Below are positions 23,701-33,652 of a DNA stretch of 64,000 nt, one piece after another. The notes below the pieces were generated by a model. That model made no database searches. It was not told the DNA's origin and saw only the letters and a list, made by a program, of their open reading frames with translations. Each line of letters opens with the position of its first letter. Position 1 is the first letter of the stretch. Both the position numbers and the translations under genes were made by a program. This DNA comes from Scilla litardierei (Eukaryota; Streptophyta; Magnoliopsida; Asparagales; Asparagaceae), in NCBI GenBank assembly GCA_030789695.1, contig CM061141.1:275411871-275475870 (forward strand). The letters run 5' to 3'.

Positions 23701-26435
23701 TTCTAGATTAGTTCGGTTACTAACAGATGTAAAAAAATTTGATTACAGCTTGTTCATTAAGTATGTTGGTTTATTAATAATTCACTTGTTCAAATGATAA
23801 CCAGCTTAAGATCAATCTGCAATCAAGTTTCAAGTGGTAGATATGTGAGTGATTATACGGCGAATATAAACAGACCTATTATTCACTGCAATCAAATCAG
23901 AGGCTGTGCATTTGAATTTTAGCAAACATACCTGTTTTTATTTATGTCCACTCTTGAGATGTTGAGCTGTTAAAGGCTGGCCTTCAACTTTTTTGGCATC
24001 AGAATCCCAATTAAAATGCAATCATGTAGGTTTGTGTTTAGATGTCTCTATTAATAATGAAATATATCATAAACAAACAACCGTCCTGTAGGTTTATTTT
24101 TTGGCTTTAGTGCTTTGGTTTCATGATATAAATTAGAAGATGATAACACTCATTGATTTGCATATGGCAGCATAAGAGCCAAGGAGAAGAATACTTCTAA
24201 CTCATAATACAATGATTTCAATCAATGCTGGTATTATGCTTTGCATGTTCCATCTATTGCCCCTCCCATCAAGCTTTCGACTCACAACAGATTCAACTTA
24301 AGTATGGCTGCTCTTCTTCAATAAAGCAGCACAAAAGACCACAGTCCAGACCTGTATTCTACAGTGTTAGATAGCATATACACAAATTTGATTGCTACAA
24401 CTCAACATACTTAAGTTTCAAGCTGCATTCAACTTTGATTGTAAGGAAAATGAACAGATGTTAAAAAAATTCTAGGATTTAACCGGATATTGCACAAAAT
24501 CAGATTTCATAAAGCAAGATATCTCATGTACACAACTAATAATATAGACTGAGAAAATTCAATAAATGCAGTTTCCACTTATATATCAAAAAGGCCAAGA
24601 TAAACATATATGTTGAATGGAAGAAATAAAATCTGTCAAACAAACCAAGAACAGAAAGAAAACAATCAAAGCGTGCTAGGAACAATACTTTTTGTCTAAG
24701 AACTGGCCCATTCTCACCTCACATCTCCCACATTTGTGCAATGTGATATCGCAAAAATTTCAACTCCCCCTTGGGAATCCTGTGCAATGTCGTCGAAGCA
24801 CTTAAACAAACTCCTCCTTCGTTAGATTGCTCATCTATCGTAAACACAAAACAACATAACTCAATTAAATTCCATCAAAAATATATGCAACAAACAAATC
24901 ATCAAAGCTCAATTTCACAGATGTTAAAAAAATTCTAGGATTTAACCGGATATTGCACAAAATCAGATTTCATAAAGCAAGATATCTCATGTACACAACT
25001 AATAATATAGACTGAGAAAATTCAATAAATGCAGTTTCCACTTATATATCAAAAAGGCCAAGATAAACATATATGTTGAATGGGAGAAATAAAATCTGTC
25101 AAACAAACCAAGAACAGAAAGAAAATAATCAAAGCGTGCTAGGAACAATACTTTTTGTCTAAGAACTGGCCCATTCTCACCTCACATCTCCCACATTTGT
25201 GCAATGCGACATCGCAAAAATTTCAACTCCCTCTTGGGAATCCTGTGCAATGTCGTCGAAGCACTTAAACAAACTCCTCCTTCGTTAGATTGCTCATATA
25301 TCGTAAACACAAAACAACATAACTCAATTAAATTCCATCAAAAATATATGCAACAAACAAATCATCAAAGCTCAATTTCACAGATGTTAAAAAAATTCTA
25401 GGATTTAACCGGATATTGCACAAAATCAGATTTCATAAAGCAAGATATCTCATGTACACACCTAATAATATAGACTGAGAAAATTCAATAAATGCAGTTT
25501 CCACTTATATATCAAAAAGTCCAAGATAAACATATATGTTGAATGGAAGAAATAAAATCTGTCAAACAAACCAAGAACAGAAAGAAAACAATCAAAGCGT
25601 GCTAGGAACAATACTTTTTGTCTAAGAACTGGCCCATTCTCACCTCACATCTCCCACATTTGTGCAATGTGACATCGCAAAAATTTCAACTCCCTCTTGG
25701 GAATCCTGTGCAATGTCATCGAATCACTTAAACAAACTCCTCCTTCGTTAGATTGCTCATCTATCGTAAACACAAAACAACATAACTCAATTAAATTCCA
25801 TTAAAAATATATGCAACAAACAAATCATCAAAGCTCAATTTCTAGTAACTTCACCTGCTTTAGATCATCATTATAATCACTCACATATCTACCACTTGAA
25901 ACGTGATTGCAGCTTGATCTTAAGCTGGGTATCAATTGAACAAATAAATTATTAATTAACCAACATACTTAATGAACAAATGAATAAATGAACCGGTCAA
26001 ACCATACATTTTGAACCGGCCATGACTTCATTTGATTGCTACTCCAACCTCCAAGTCAGCATTGCAGTTCAAGGGCTTTGTTGGACAAAAGATCAAATAG
26101 GTTATGTGCATGAAAATGTAAGCAGCCATCGTTAAGTATTATGTATTCAGAAGCAAGCTCGAATCAAGAAGAAATAAGAAGAGAGGGTAGCTACCCATGA
26201 AAGCGGCAAACTCTGAGATCCAAACACCAAAAATGACCAAACCTGCTTCTTATTCCTTGCCAAATTTGAAATCATACAGCACATGTTCTCTAATCTCGTG
26301 TTCCTCCACATCAACAAAAAGAAGCAACAACAAAAACCCAAACAATTGCGCCCATTATTAAAATGCAAGGCAGTAAAATTTAAAGAATAATAAGGGAGAT
26401 CATACCTTTCTAACTGAAGCTGCAGCTCCAGACAT
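20747..26435 (-). pseudogene. Exon-like gene fragments captured in H2, gene not identified
   Basis: Several minus-strand segments look like coding exons. They are MSGAAASVRK followed by a GTATGA donor (26435-26406), VEEHEIREHVLYDFKFGKE (about 26313-26252), and FDDIAQDSQEGVEIFA with a GAG|GTGAG donor (about 24808-24718, repeated in each 463-bp unit). EKFGGKFQTVNILEDGDNM lies at about 21643-21581, and a last piece with DFDFELFEHEARDAV ends SVGDM-stop at about 20868-20747. They are in 5' to 3' order on one strand with intron-like A/T-rich sequence between them, so they may derive from one host gene. I do not recognise the protein. Whether it was copied as genomic DNA, as Helitrons do, is inference. 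Confidence 0.45.
24455..25843. repeat. Three tandem copies of a 463-bp unit
   Basis: Units start 'cagatgttaaaaaaattctagg' at 24455, 24918 and 25381, an exact 463-bp spacing each time. They differ at only a few bases by eye. Each contains the exon-like segment with a GAG|GTGAG donor on the minus strand. The third copy ends near 25843. Confidence 0.95.
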
Positions 26436-27099
26436 GTTGCCTCCAGTTCTTCACATCAGGTTAGCATTGTCAACTATAAGGTGGGTTTCAAGATCTACAG
26501 GCATCATTCAGAGAAGAACTTTCTGATTTACAAAAGAACAGCTGCCAATGTAGAAATAGCTATATACATGAACATTTGCATCAAAATTAAAACAAATAGA
26601 AGTAAACGTGAATACTTATCTTCCGTGCAAACTGCAAAGTAATAGTACAGAAATCGTCATTTTATTAGAGGAAACTTACAAAAATCGTCATTTTATTAAA
26701 GGAAACTTGCAAGTTTTTATGGAACTAATAGCCTCAAATATAACACCAAAGCAAAATTTTTTATCCTGCAGCAATTTATAATTTGGAATACAGCTCCAGG
26801 GAGATCATCGTTGAGGGCTTGAGGGCTTCTGAAGGACGGCGAGAGGGCTTGAGGGCTTGAGGGCTTCGGTGCTTGAGGGCTCGAGCAAAATCGAGAGTCT
26901 TCGGTGCTTGAGGGCATTCCCACCACCTCCAGGGAGATCATCGTGCCCACCACCTCCAGGGAGATCATCGTGCCGTGCCGAAGCTTTTGATGGCTTTTCG
27001 CAGAGGGTGGGGTTGCCAGCGTGCCAGGAGGAGAGGGGCGAGGCTGAGAAATTTTGGTTTCCCCAAAATGAAAGACACGTGAAACATCCTTTCCCCCTT

Positions 27100-27395
27100 G
27101 GGTTTCACACTGAAATTCAAATTTTTCCCCCCAAATTTCAAAATTACAATTCAAACTCTTATCCAATTTCTCCTATCAAATATCTCTTATCCAATAACTC
27201 TTATAACATCCCTCATTCAACCCTTTATCCAATTTCTCTTATCCAATTTCTCCTATCAAATATCTCTTATCCATATCTCATTATAACATCCCTCATTTAT
27301 ATACCCCCAAATACAATTCAAACCCTTATCCAATTTCTCTTATCAAAAACTCTTATCCAAAAACCCATGATAACATCCATGTTTTATAATATAGA
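27100..27395 (-). repeat. Repeated Helitron 5'-end-like words
   Basis: The words 'ttatccaatttctc' and 'ataacatcc(c/a)t' recur three times, with 'ataacatcc' near 27210, 27285 and 27371, each followed by an A/T-rich stretch. On the minus strand they look like two extra, inner copies of the H2 5' terminus. Confidence 0.6.
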
Positions 27396-27398
27396 TAT

Positions 27399-27399
<1 letters not shown>

Positions 27400-27470
<71 letters not shown>
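27400..27470. repeat. (TA)n microsatellite
   Basis: About 70 bp of TA repeat directly right of the H2 end. A second TA run (27495-27530) and a third (27934-27958) flank the MITE. Confidence 0.97.
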
Positions 27471-27473
<3 letters not shown>

Positions 27474-27492
27474 TGAAATACATGTATGAATT

Positions 27493-27534
<42 letters not shown>

Positions 27535-27981
27535 AAAAAGGGATCTAGGGTGCCTCCTTAGATTAAATCTAAGGAGGCGCCCCCATTTTCCTCCATTTCC
27601 CACAATTTTTTTTGAAATTTTTTTCCATGGAATTGTTGTTCAGATCATGGATGATCAATATACCAAATTTCAAGGTATTCCAATACTTTTTGATCTCCCA
27701 TCTACCTCTTGCAACTTCAACGGTCTCAAAACGTGCTGAAAAACCCATGAAGTTGCAAGGGGTAGATGAGGGCTCAAAAAGTATTAGAATCTCTTGAAAT
27801 TTGGTATGTTGATCATCCATGAGGTGAACAATAAACCCATGAAAAAATTTTCAAAAAATATGTGGGAGATGGGGGGGAAATGGGGGCGCCTCCTTAGATT
27901 GAATCTAAGGAGGCACCTTAGGATCCCTTTACCTATATATATATATATATATATATATGATTGAAATACATGTATGAATTT
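27471..27981. repeat. 23-bp direct repeat around the MITE
   Basis: The words GATTGAAATACATGTATGAATTT at 27471-27493 and 27959-27981 are identical and flank the MITE together with its TA tracts. This is too long for a usual MITE target duplication. Confidence 0.85.
27532..27933. mobile_element. Foldback MITE, about 402 bp
   Basis: The whole element is a long inverted repeat. The left arm (27532 to about 27720) and the right arm (about 27750-27933) are complementary with scattered mismatches, leaving a loop of roughly 30 bases. Termini are GGGAAAAAGGGATC on the left and the complement of GGTAAAGGGATCC on the right. Each arm also contains AATCTAAGGAGGC next to its own complement, giving small terminal hairpins. 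There is no coding capacity. It sits in a TA tract, so its target duplication cannot be read. Superfamily is uncertain. Confidence 0.85.
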
Positions 27982-28183
27982 AACTGACTATAATAGGTAT
28001 AAGTGTATAATGTATGTGAATGTATATATATATGCGTGTTAGTAGTGATAATGTTTGACTACTTAGTGCGTATATAAGCACTTGAAATGACTATACCTGG
28101 CTTGAAGTATAAAGTGACTTGATTAGGGTAGTTACTAGAGTGACTAGCTATATTAGAAAGTCCGAGGACGGACTTTATTCTAT

Positions 28184-28194
28184 GGTGGGGAGGA
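28184..28194 (+). promoter_or_regulatory. Polypurine tract of element A
   Basis: GGTGGGGAGGA abuts the right LTR start TGTAACGACC. It would prime plus-strand DNA synthesis and fixes the orientation of A. A small inverted repeat AAGTCCG-AGGA-CGGACTT lies just upstream at about 28158-28175. Confidence 0.75.
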
Positions 28195-31061
28195 TGTAAC
28201 GACCACTTTTCGCGGTACGTTGTTCGTGCACGTGCTTTTGGCCGTGCACGTGTTTGTTTTAGACTTTGTTTGGTTGAGAACACTTTTGTGTGATATGCCG
28301 TTGTGAACGTCTCTGAGAGTATTAAATAGTGGCACTATCTTGGAACGACACTTCTCGAGTCGTTTTTCCACAATTTAAACTTACTCGATGAGACGTGACG
28401 ATTCTCACTCTTGACGGGAGACGTTTCTATTTTTAGTCTCGTCGTCCGACATCGAAATTGAGATCCGTCTTCTTATTTAGCTCACATTCGTCGCCATGAT
28501 CACCACGATATTTATTTTATAATTTTTGGAGTTTATTTGACCACTTTTATATTTTTAACAAGTTTTATATTATTTTTAATAATTAATTTATAAATTATTT
28601 TCGGCCAAATAAAATTTATTTGAGTTTTAAACGTTTTAAAGAATTTTTGAGCCAATTTCCAGCTCATTTGGACCAAGTCAAATCCTTGGGTGAGTTGGAG
28701 TAGTTGGAATTCAAATTTTAAATTATTTTAATATTCTAATCCTATTAGATTTAGCCTAGACCAAGTCAACCCATCTATACTATATAAGCAACCCCTAGGA
28801 AGACCTATTTTCACAAGAAATTAGCCCTAGCCTCTTCCAAAAGCAAAATTGGACGTTGCGACGATTCGTCGCAACGTTGCGACGATTCGTCGCAACGTTG
28901 CGACGATTCGTCGCAACGTTGCGACGTTCAGCTGTTGTATGACCGAGAAAAACGCCCCCGTTCCCCCGCTCCGACCGAAGCCCCGCCCCGCAGCCATCGC
29001 CGCTCGCATCGCACCGCACCGCACCGCCCCGTTCGCTCGGTCTGACCGACCGCTTGGCCCGCACCCCGCTCCGCACAGCGCTTCGCACCGACCCGCCTTG
29101 TCTCCCCGCATCGCTCCGCATCTGACCGGTCGCCCCGCCCGCAGCGACCGACGTTGCAACGTTGCAACGTTGCAACATCGCCCGCCTCGCATCCCAAGCG
29201 CACGACCGAAGCCCCCGACCGGTCTGACCAAAGGAGACAGCCCCGCCCGCTGTTGCGACCGACCCAAATCGCTGCACAGCCCCGTTCTCTCGCAGCGACC
29301 GACCAAATCCCCCGCATTGGCTGAGTACGACCGAGAGCCATTCCTCGCAACCCCGCATCCGTCGCACCACTTGCCTCCGTGGGCCCCCCCAAGTTCTCCA
29401 GAGGTATTGTGGGTCCCCCAAAGGTCCCTAGGACTACTGTGGGCCCCACCTAGGTGCGTTCTCTTCGACGACTTGCCGCGTGCGACGTCGTCGCACGTCG
29501 TAGCCCGTCGTCGCACGTGCGAGCTTTTGAATCTGGAATCGTCACCCGGATTGATTGCTCTGAAATTTCCAGCGAGGAATATAATTGGAATCTGGACTTG
29601 GAGCGCGATCTTTTATTCCAACCCCCGGCGTCGCTACCCGATGCCGGTGTAGCTTTCGCGTCGTGTTGAGGTAACGTTTTGCCCCCTAGGACCCCCAACC
29701 AAATTGCATGCTAACCAAGACTAAAAATCAGTATTTTAAAGTATTTTAAATGTTTTAGCAATCACTAATCAAGATTAATAAAACGGATGTAGGCCGGTGG
29801 ACTTGTGCACGTAGGAATCGTGACTTTGGACTCGTTGGACGGTGTTTTCTTGACGTGATAGTTGCAGGCAAGTGAAACTTGCCAACTCTTGTGTAGGGCC
29901 ATGTTTTTAGGCCACTTCCTTGTTTTTAGCGTAAAAGAGACTAGTCAGTGAAATGATAGCTGGCTAGACGCCTACTTGATCTAGTTTGACAACGAAACTA
30001 GATCCGTCACCTAATTGATCTAGCTTGACAACGAAGCTAGATCCAACCTTTAAACTTGTTGTTCATGCATACTAAACTGTCACGTTTACTTTCCTTACCT
30101 GTACGCCTTACTACTTGTCATGTCATGTCATCCATGCATTGAATGTCGCATTGGTAGCACACGCTACAATACTTGTACTTGTACTCCCTTGACTGGCTAG
30201 GTGCACCCCTAGACCAGCAAGGTAAAACACTTCCTGGCTCGTGTTCCAGAAGCAAGCATTCCCGTTCTGGGTAAGGCCCTGGCTCGACACACGTGGAGGG
30301 GTAGGGATAAACGATCACTTGAGCTTAGGAGTTGGCCCGCGCAGCCACTCTAGCCAAAAGGCGGAATCTCTGTGCACGAGGTGCTTACTTTCCTTGTCTT
30401 GTACTTGTCTTGTGAATGATTCATGTAATACTTGTCATCCATGCCATGCCATGCTCGTACTTTACTTTACTTTACTTTACCTGCTGCACTCATACTTTAA
30501 TTGCCATGTCATTGCATCATGCTAGAACTGCTAGGTTGCTCTTACTTGTACTTTCAGTTTCACTTGCACAAGTCTTCTAGACTTGCTGACATGTGCCCCT
30601 TGCTCTTTTGGGTGCCACATGTTAGACCCTGAGCCAGAGACAGTTGCTGAGGACGTGGTGTTTGCTGACACTGTGCCTACGTTCGTCGAGGAGTTCGTGG
30701 ACACCGGAGACCAGTTTTAGAGACTGTTGGCGTTGCTTTTGCTTTAGGTTGCTGTTAGATGGCGGTGCTTGCACCATTACTTTGTTTCTGTACTTGTACT
30801 TTTGTTGGCCATGCTGGGCCTCTTTTAGACTCTTTTATTTCAGCCTGGTGGCTTTTCTGCGATGTTGAGATTTATTATTATGGATATTCTGAGATGTTTC
30901 TTTTGTCTCTTTTCGTTATTATTATTTTTGTTTCGTTTCGCGTTGCAAGGACCTGCAGTTTCAAGTGATTGACGCTTATCGGACTTGCGGCTTTGTAGCT
31001 TCAAGTCTGAGCGGACCTTCTCACGCTTCGCCTCCACGTTTTTGGGAAGCGGGGCGTGACA
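28195..31061 (+). repeat. 3' LTR of element A
   Basis: It matches 12329-15154 closely throughout. It is 41 bp longer because the 21-bp palindromic unit near 28853 is present three times rather than once. Confidence 0.9.
28853..28926. repeat. 21-bp palindromic unit, three copies, in the A 3' LTR
   Basis: The unit gcgacgattcgtcgcaacgtt contains the palindrome GCGACGATTCGTCGC-type core and occurs three times here. It occurs once at the matching place (12990-13016) in the 5' LTR. Confidence 0.85.
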
Positions 31062-31104
31062 CACACCCCTCTAGTACTTGTGCAGTAGCTTGTAGTGTAT
31101 TACA
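31062..31104 (+). repeat. Last bases of the B1 3' LTR
   Basis: The sequence 'cctctagtacttgtgcagta...attaca' continues the B1 LTR after element A and matches the B2 LTR ends at 38729 and 48745. The base after 31104 starts the sequence into which B1 was inserted. Confidence 0.9.
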
Positions 31105-31319
31105 TCCTTTTCCTACCAGATAGGCAAATTTATTGATCATGATTTTATGGTTTTCTTTTCAAATGCATATTCAGCGTCTCGCTTTCTGCCTATGCAGAAC
31201 CCGCGATGCAATCTAGCTTTAGTAAGCAACATATTGTATTTGATCTAAGCGATAGTTGCATTGTATTCTGGTTTAAACTATAATCCTAATGAAGTCAATG
31301 TATGCTTTCCTCTTCGCAG

Positions 31320-31411
31320 GAACTCAGACATCGTGACAAGACAAAAATATGTGAAGTTGGTGGAGTCTGTCAAGGACTACATCTTTAACATCAATGCATG
31401 TATCTGGAGAG
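31320..31411 (+). pseudogene. Pelota-like fragment, copy 1
   Basis: After an intron-like acceptor (tttcctcttcgcag), the exon reads [20 protein letters not shown] damaged stretch and then SMHVSGE with a GTAAGT-type donor follow. This matches what I know of the C-terminal eRF1_3-like domain of pelota (Dom34), the ribosome-rescue factor, where the same order of words leads to an HVSGE-QLAQLTG segment. About 25 bp are altered between VKD and SMHVSGE. It cannot encode pelota. Confidence 0.65.
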
Positions 31412-31589
31412 CGTAAGTCTTATTTTTCCTATTTCTTCATGCTGCGGTGACTACATCTTTAACATCAACCAGAATTCGATATATTGCTTGTTGCAAGAAG
31501 CTTCATGGGCGTATATAGATAATTATGGGATTTTGAACTAATGGATCATATTAAATATACTTCAAGCTTGCAACATTGTTTGTTGTGTT

Positions 31590-31640
31590 TGAACAGAACT
31601 GGCTCAGCTGACAGAACTGGCTCAGCTCTTATGGAGACAA
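31590..31640 (+). pseudogene. Pelota-like next exon piece, with internal duplication
   Basis: 'gaactggctcagct' occurs twice in a row and reads ELAQLTELAQL, continuing the pelota order after SMHVSGE. It then runs directly into a different gene fragment, so this is a fusion made by rearrangement. Confidence 0.55.
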
Positions 31641-31990
31641 TGATGATTTCAGAGGCAGTGACAGTGAAGATGAGACTTTTGGGGCTGTTGCTGATGGTAA
31701 TACTCCTAGTGAAATGGACTCTGACGAAGAACAGAGGTGGTGAGTTTTAAGTTTTGCTGAGACACTTAAATACAACTCTATGAACAATTTGTTGGATCCA
31801 TGTGTTCATTTATTAATAGATGCATTTTTCTGTGCTATGACACGCGCAAACCTATGTGTCGATATGATGAACATCTTGAGGAAATGCTTGATGAAGCATA
31901 CAAAAGATATGTAAGTAAAAAGGGTGGAAGTGCTAAACAGCGCAAACGAACAAAGCTCCCCGGTCTAACGGCCAGGCAGAGTTGTTTGAG
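31627..31990 (+). pseudogene. Spb1-like rRNA methyltransferase C-terminal fragment (two exons)
   Basis: The first exon (about 31627-31739) is acidic: SDSEDETFG and then EMDSDEEQR, with a GTGAGT donor. The second (about 31855-31990) reads YDEHLEEMLDEAYKRYVSKK and then GGSAKQRKR. This arrangement of an acidic linker, a YDE..LEEMLDEAY helix and a KQRKR patch is what I recall near the C terminus of the nucleolar AdoMet-dependent rRNA methyltransferase Spb1/FtsJ3. No methyltransferase domain is present. The assignment is from memory and needs a search. Confidence 0.45.
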
Positions 31991-32471
31991 GTATGCAATT
32001 TGGATACTGAATTTTGATAGTCCTATCCCAAAACTCTCCAGAGCATCCGCTGAAACCTGTATATTTAGTGCTTTCACAAAACTCTCCAAAGCTATGCTAT
32101 CCCATGTGAGCTTGCATAATTCCTTCATTTCAGTGAGAAGAATCTTGATTAACGAGTTTGGTTCAAGTCTTAATTTCAGTTATGACTTGTACCTTAGAAT
32201 GTAAATCTTCATCGGATGCTCTGGATGTTTTTACCCGTGCATATCTGCTGTCCATGGTAATTTGTTGCTCGATGAAGGACATGCAAATGGGATTCTGGAG
32301 TCTGTTTCAAAGCATTTTTTTTATTTGTGATGAAATATGTCGAATTTGAATCCCAGCTATCCAAACAAGTCATATGGTCGGTATCAAGTGCTAAGTTCAT
32401 ACTTAATTCTATTTTACTTCTGGTTTAAATTATAATCCTAAGCAAGTCAATGTATGCTTCCCTCTTCGCAG

Positions 32472-32570
32472 GAACTCAGACATCGTGACAAGACAAAAAT
32501 ATGTGAAGTTGGTGGAGTCTGTCAAGGACTCAGGGGGCACTGTTCATGTCTTCTCTTCAAGTGCAAACTG
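32472..32570 (+). pseudogene. Pelota-like fragment, copy 2
   Basis: It follows the same acceptor (tcttcgcag) and repeats [17 protein letters not shown], then [10 protein letters not shown], and there departs from pelota. Copy 2 thus keeps the part that is damaged in copy 1, and loses the part after FSS. The upstream intron is also duplicated ('taatcctaa...aagtcaatgtatgctt'). Confidence 0.65.
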
Positions 32571-32659
32571 TGGAGTACTCGGGGCTGCCTCTCAATAACT
32601 ACATCAGCAAGTTCAGGCCTGCGAGCGTGTGGAAGCTCCAGTTCTGCTTGAACCTGCAG

Positions 32660-32819
32660 TGTAGGCTTTGGTTCTGGATGAAGCTTCAGGCCCCTCGGTC
32701 GTGGAGGCCGATGCCCCGTCCGATGCGTCATCTGAAATCAATACCGAAGTAGTTCCAGAAGCCCTGGTTGAGTTGAAGGAACCAGATGCTACTAGTTCCA
32801 GCGTTAGTTATGTTTCGTG
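32660..32819 (+). pseudogene. Unidentified acidic C-terminal coding fragment
   Basis: An open frame reads SGPSVVEADAPSDASSEINT and then EALVELKEPDATSSSV, ending in TGA at 32817-32819. It is low-complexity and acidic. It may belong to another captured gene. Confidence 0.3.
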
Positions 32820-33147
32820 AGACAAAAAACACAGGAAATTTTGTATACTTTTAAAGACTGTAATTGGGATTCAACAAGAAATACAGGTGGTCTGATATGC
32901 AGTGTTATCTACACAACAGACCTCAAGTGCGATAATGTTTCTTATTTGTATTACGGATCATCTTCCAATATATGCACATCGTCTAATTTATGTGATTGTT
33001 GAATAAAAAATTTGATTGTTTCTTGTAATGATTGTTTCTTGTAATTTAATGTTATTGGTGGTTTATTTAAGCATTTTGAACATTAAATAGATCTATTTAA
33101 ATATAAAACGTAGGGAGAAACAATAAAATGAATTGAAACAATCTGGG

Positions 33148-33600
33148 ATTTAACAGCGCTTGTTTAGTACAAGCGCTGTCTATGGAGGACCTTTAATATC
33201 GCTTGTACTAAAGAATCGATATCTAAGGTCCCAATAGACAGTGCTTGTTTAGTACAGGAGCTGTAAAAGGTTCACCACTAACAGCGCTTCTTTAGTATAA
33301 ACGCTGCGAATGGTCCACCTTTAACAGCGCTTGTTAGTGCAAGCACTGTGAAAGGTCCACCTTTCACAGCACTTGCACTCGCAAGAGCTGTGAAAGGTCC
33401 ACCTTTAACAGCGCTTGCACTAGCAAGAGCTGTTAAACGGTCCACTTTAACAACGCTTGTTAGTGCAAGCGCTGTTAAAGGCCCCCTTTAACAGCGCTTG
33501 CACTAGCAAGCGCTGTCTATTGGGACCTTTAACGGCACTTATAAAGCGATATTAAAACTAGCCCCCCTTTAGTAGCGGCGAGATAGACAGCGTGCAGAAG
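33148..33600. repeat. CACTA subterminal repeats
   Basis: About a dozen copies of (a)CAGCGCTTG and its complement CAAGCGCTG(t) are joined by 'aaaggtccacctttaa'-type spacers, many forming hairpins. CACTA transposases bind such subterminal repeats. Confidence 0.8.
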
Positions 33601-33638
33601 CGCTATTAAAGACCTTATTTAAGGTTTGTTAAAGGTCC

Positions 33639-33652
33639 CTTTTGTAGTAGTG
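33639..33652 (-). repeat. CACTA terminal inverted repeat end
   Basis: Plus strand cttttgtagtagtg, minus strand CACTACTACAAAAG. The next bases (33653 on) are B3 RNase H coding sequence on the minus strand. Confidence 0.8.

Larger units (their letters stand above)
19531..27395 (-). mobile_element. Long Helitron-like element H2 (minus strand), head-to-tail with H1
   Basis: The minus-strand 5' end (TCTATATTATAAAACATGG, preceded by A) lies at 27395 and resembles the H1 5' end, including the 'ttatccaatttctc' and 'gataacatcc' words next to it. Its 3' end lies directly against the H1 5' end. There a decayed hairpin 'cgtgccctccggtcacg' aligns with the H1 palindrome and is followed by 'tgcattcACTA', so the expected CTRR is not perfect. 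The interior holds exon-like gene pieces, a 463-bp triplication and a GC-rich minisatellite, but no Rep/helicase that I recognise. The outer flanks of the pair (A at 18608, T at 27396, in a TA tract) fit insertion between A and T. Confidence 0.55.
12329..31061 (+). mobile_element. Giant non-coding LTR element A (Tekay-like, LARD-type), inserted in the B1 3' LTR
   Basis: Two long LTRs (2826 and 2867 bp), both TGTAACGACC...GCGTGACA, enclose 13 kb. A purine tract GGTGGGGAGGA lies directly before the right LTR, giving + orientation. The insertion splits the B1 LTR at 'attcaccc', and the B1 sequence resumes right after 31061. The flanks CACCC (12324-12328) and CACAC (31062-31066) fit a 5-bp target duplication with one change. 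No gag or pol remnant is visible inside, and no usual tRNA-Met primer site follows the left LTR. The element is therefore non-autonomous, and its size is largely due to later Helitron and MITE insertions. Confidence 0.8.
31105..33652 (-). mobile_element. Right part of a CACTA transposon with captured host gene fragments
   Basis: On the minus strand the terminus at 33652 reads CACTACTACAAAAGGG, the conserved end of plant CACTA (En/Spm) elements. It is followed inward by many subterminal AGCGCTTG/CAAGCGCT repeats (33148-33560). The end falls exactly inside the RNase H region of B3. The interior carries pieces of at least two host genes. No transposase is seen. The other end is not in the window; since B1 lies inside this element, the left end should be beyond position 1. 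Confidence 0.75.

Noticed and set aside
26857..27489. 210-aa open frame ending in Tyr/Ile repeats
   Set aside because: It crosses GA-rich repeats, the Helitron end and a TA microsatellite. The tail is a translation of TATATA.
28849..29652. 267-aa open frame, with partners on the minus strand (28795-29516), in LTR A
   Set aside because: It lies in the GC-rich palindromic part of an LTR, is open on both strands at once, and is broken in the other LTR copy (12982-13759). The openness reflects base composition, not a gene.
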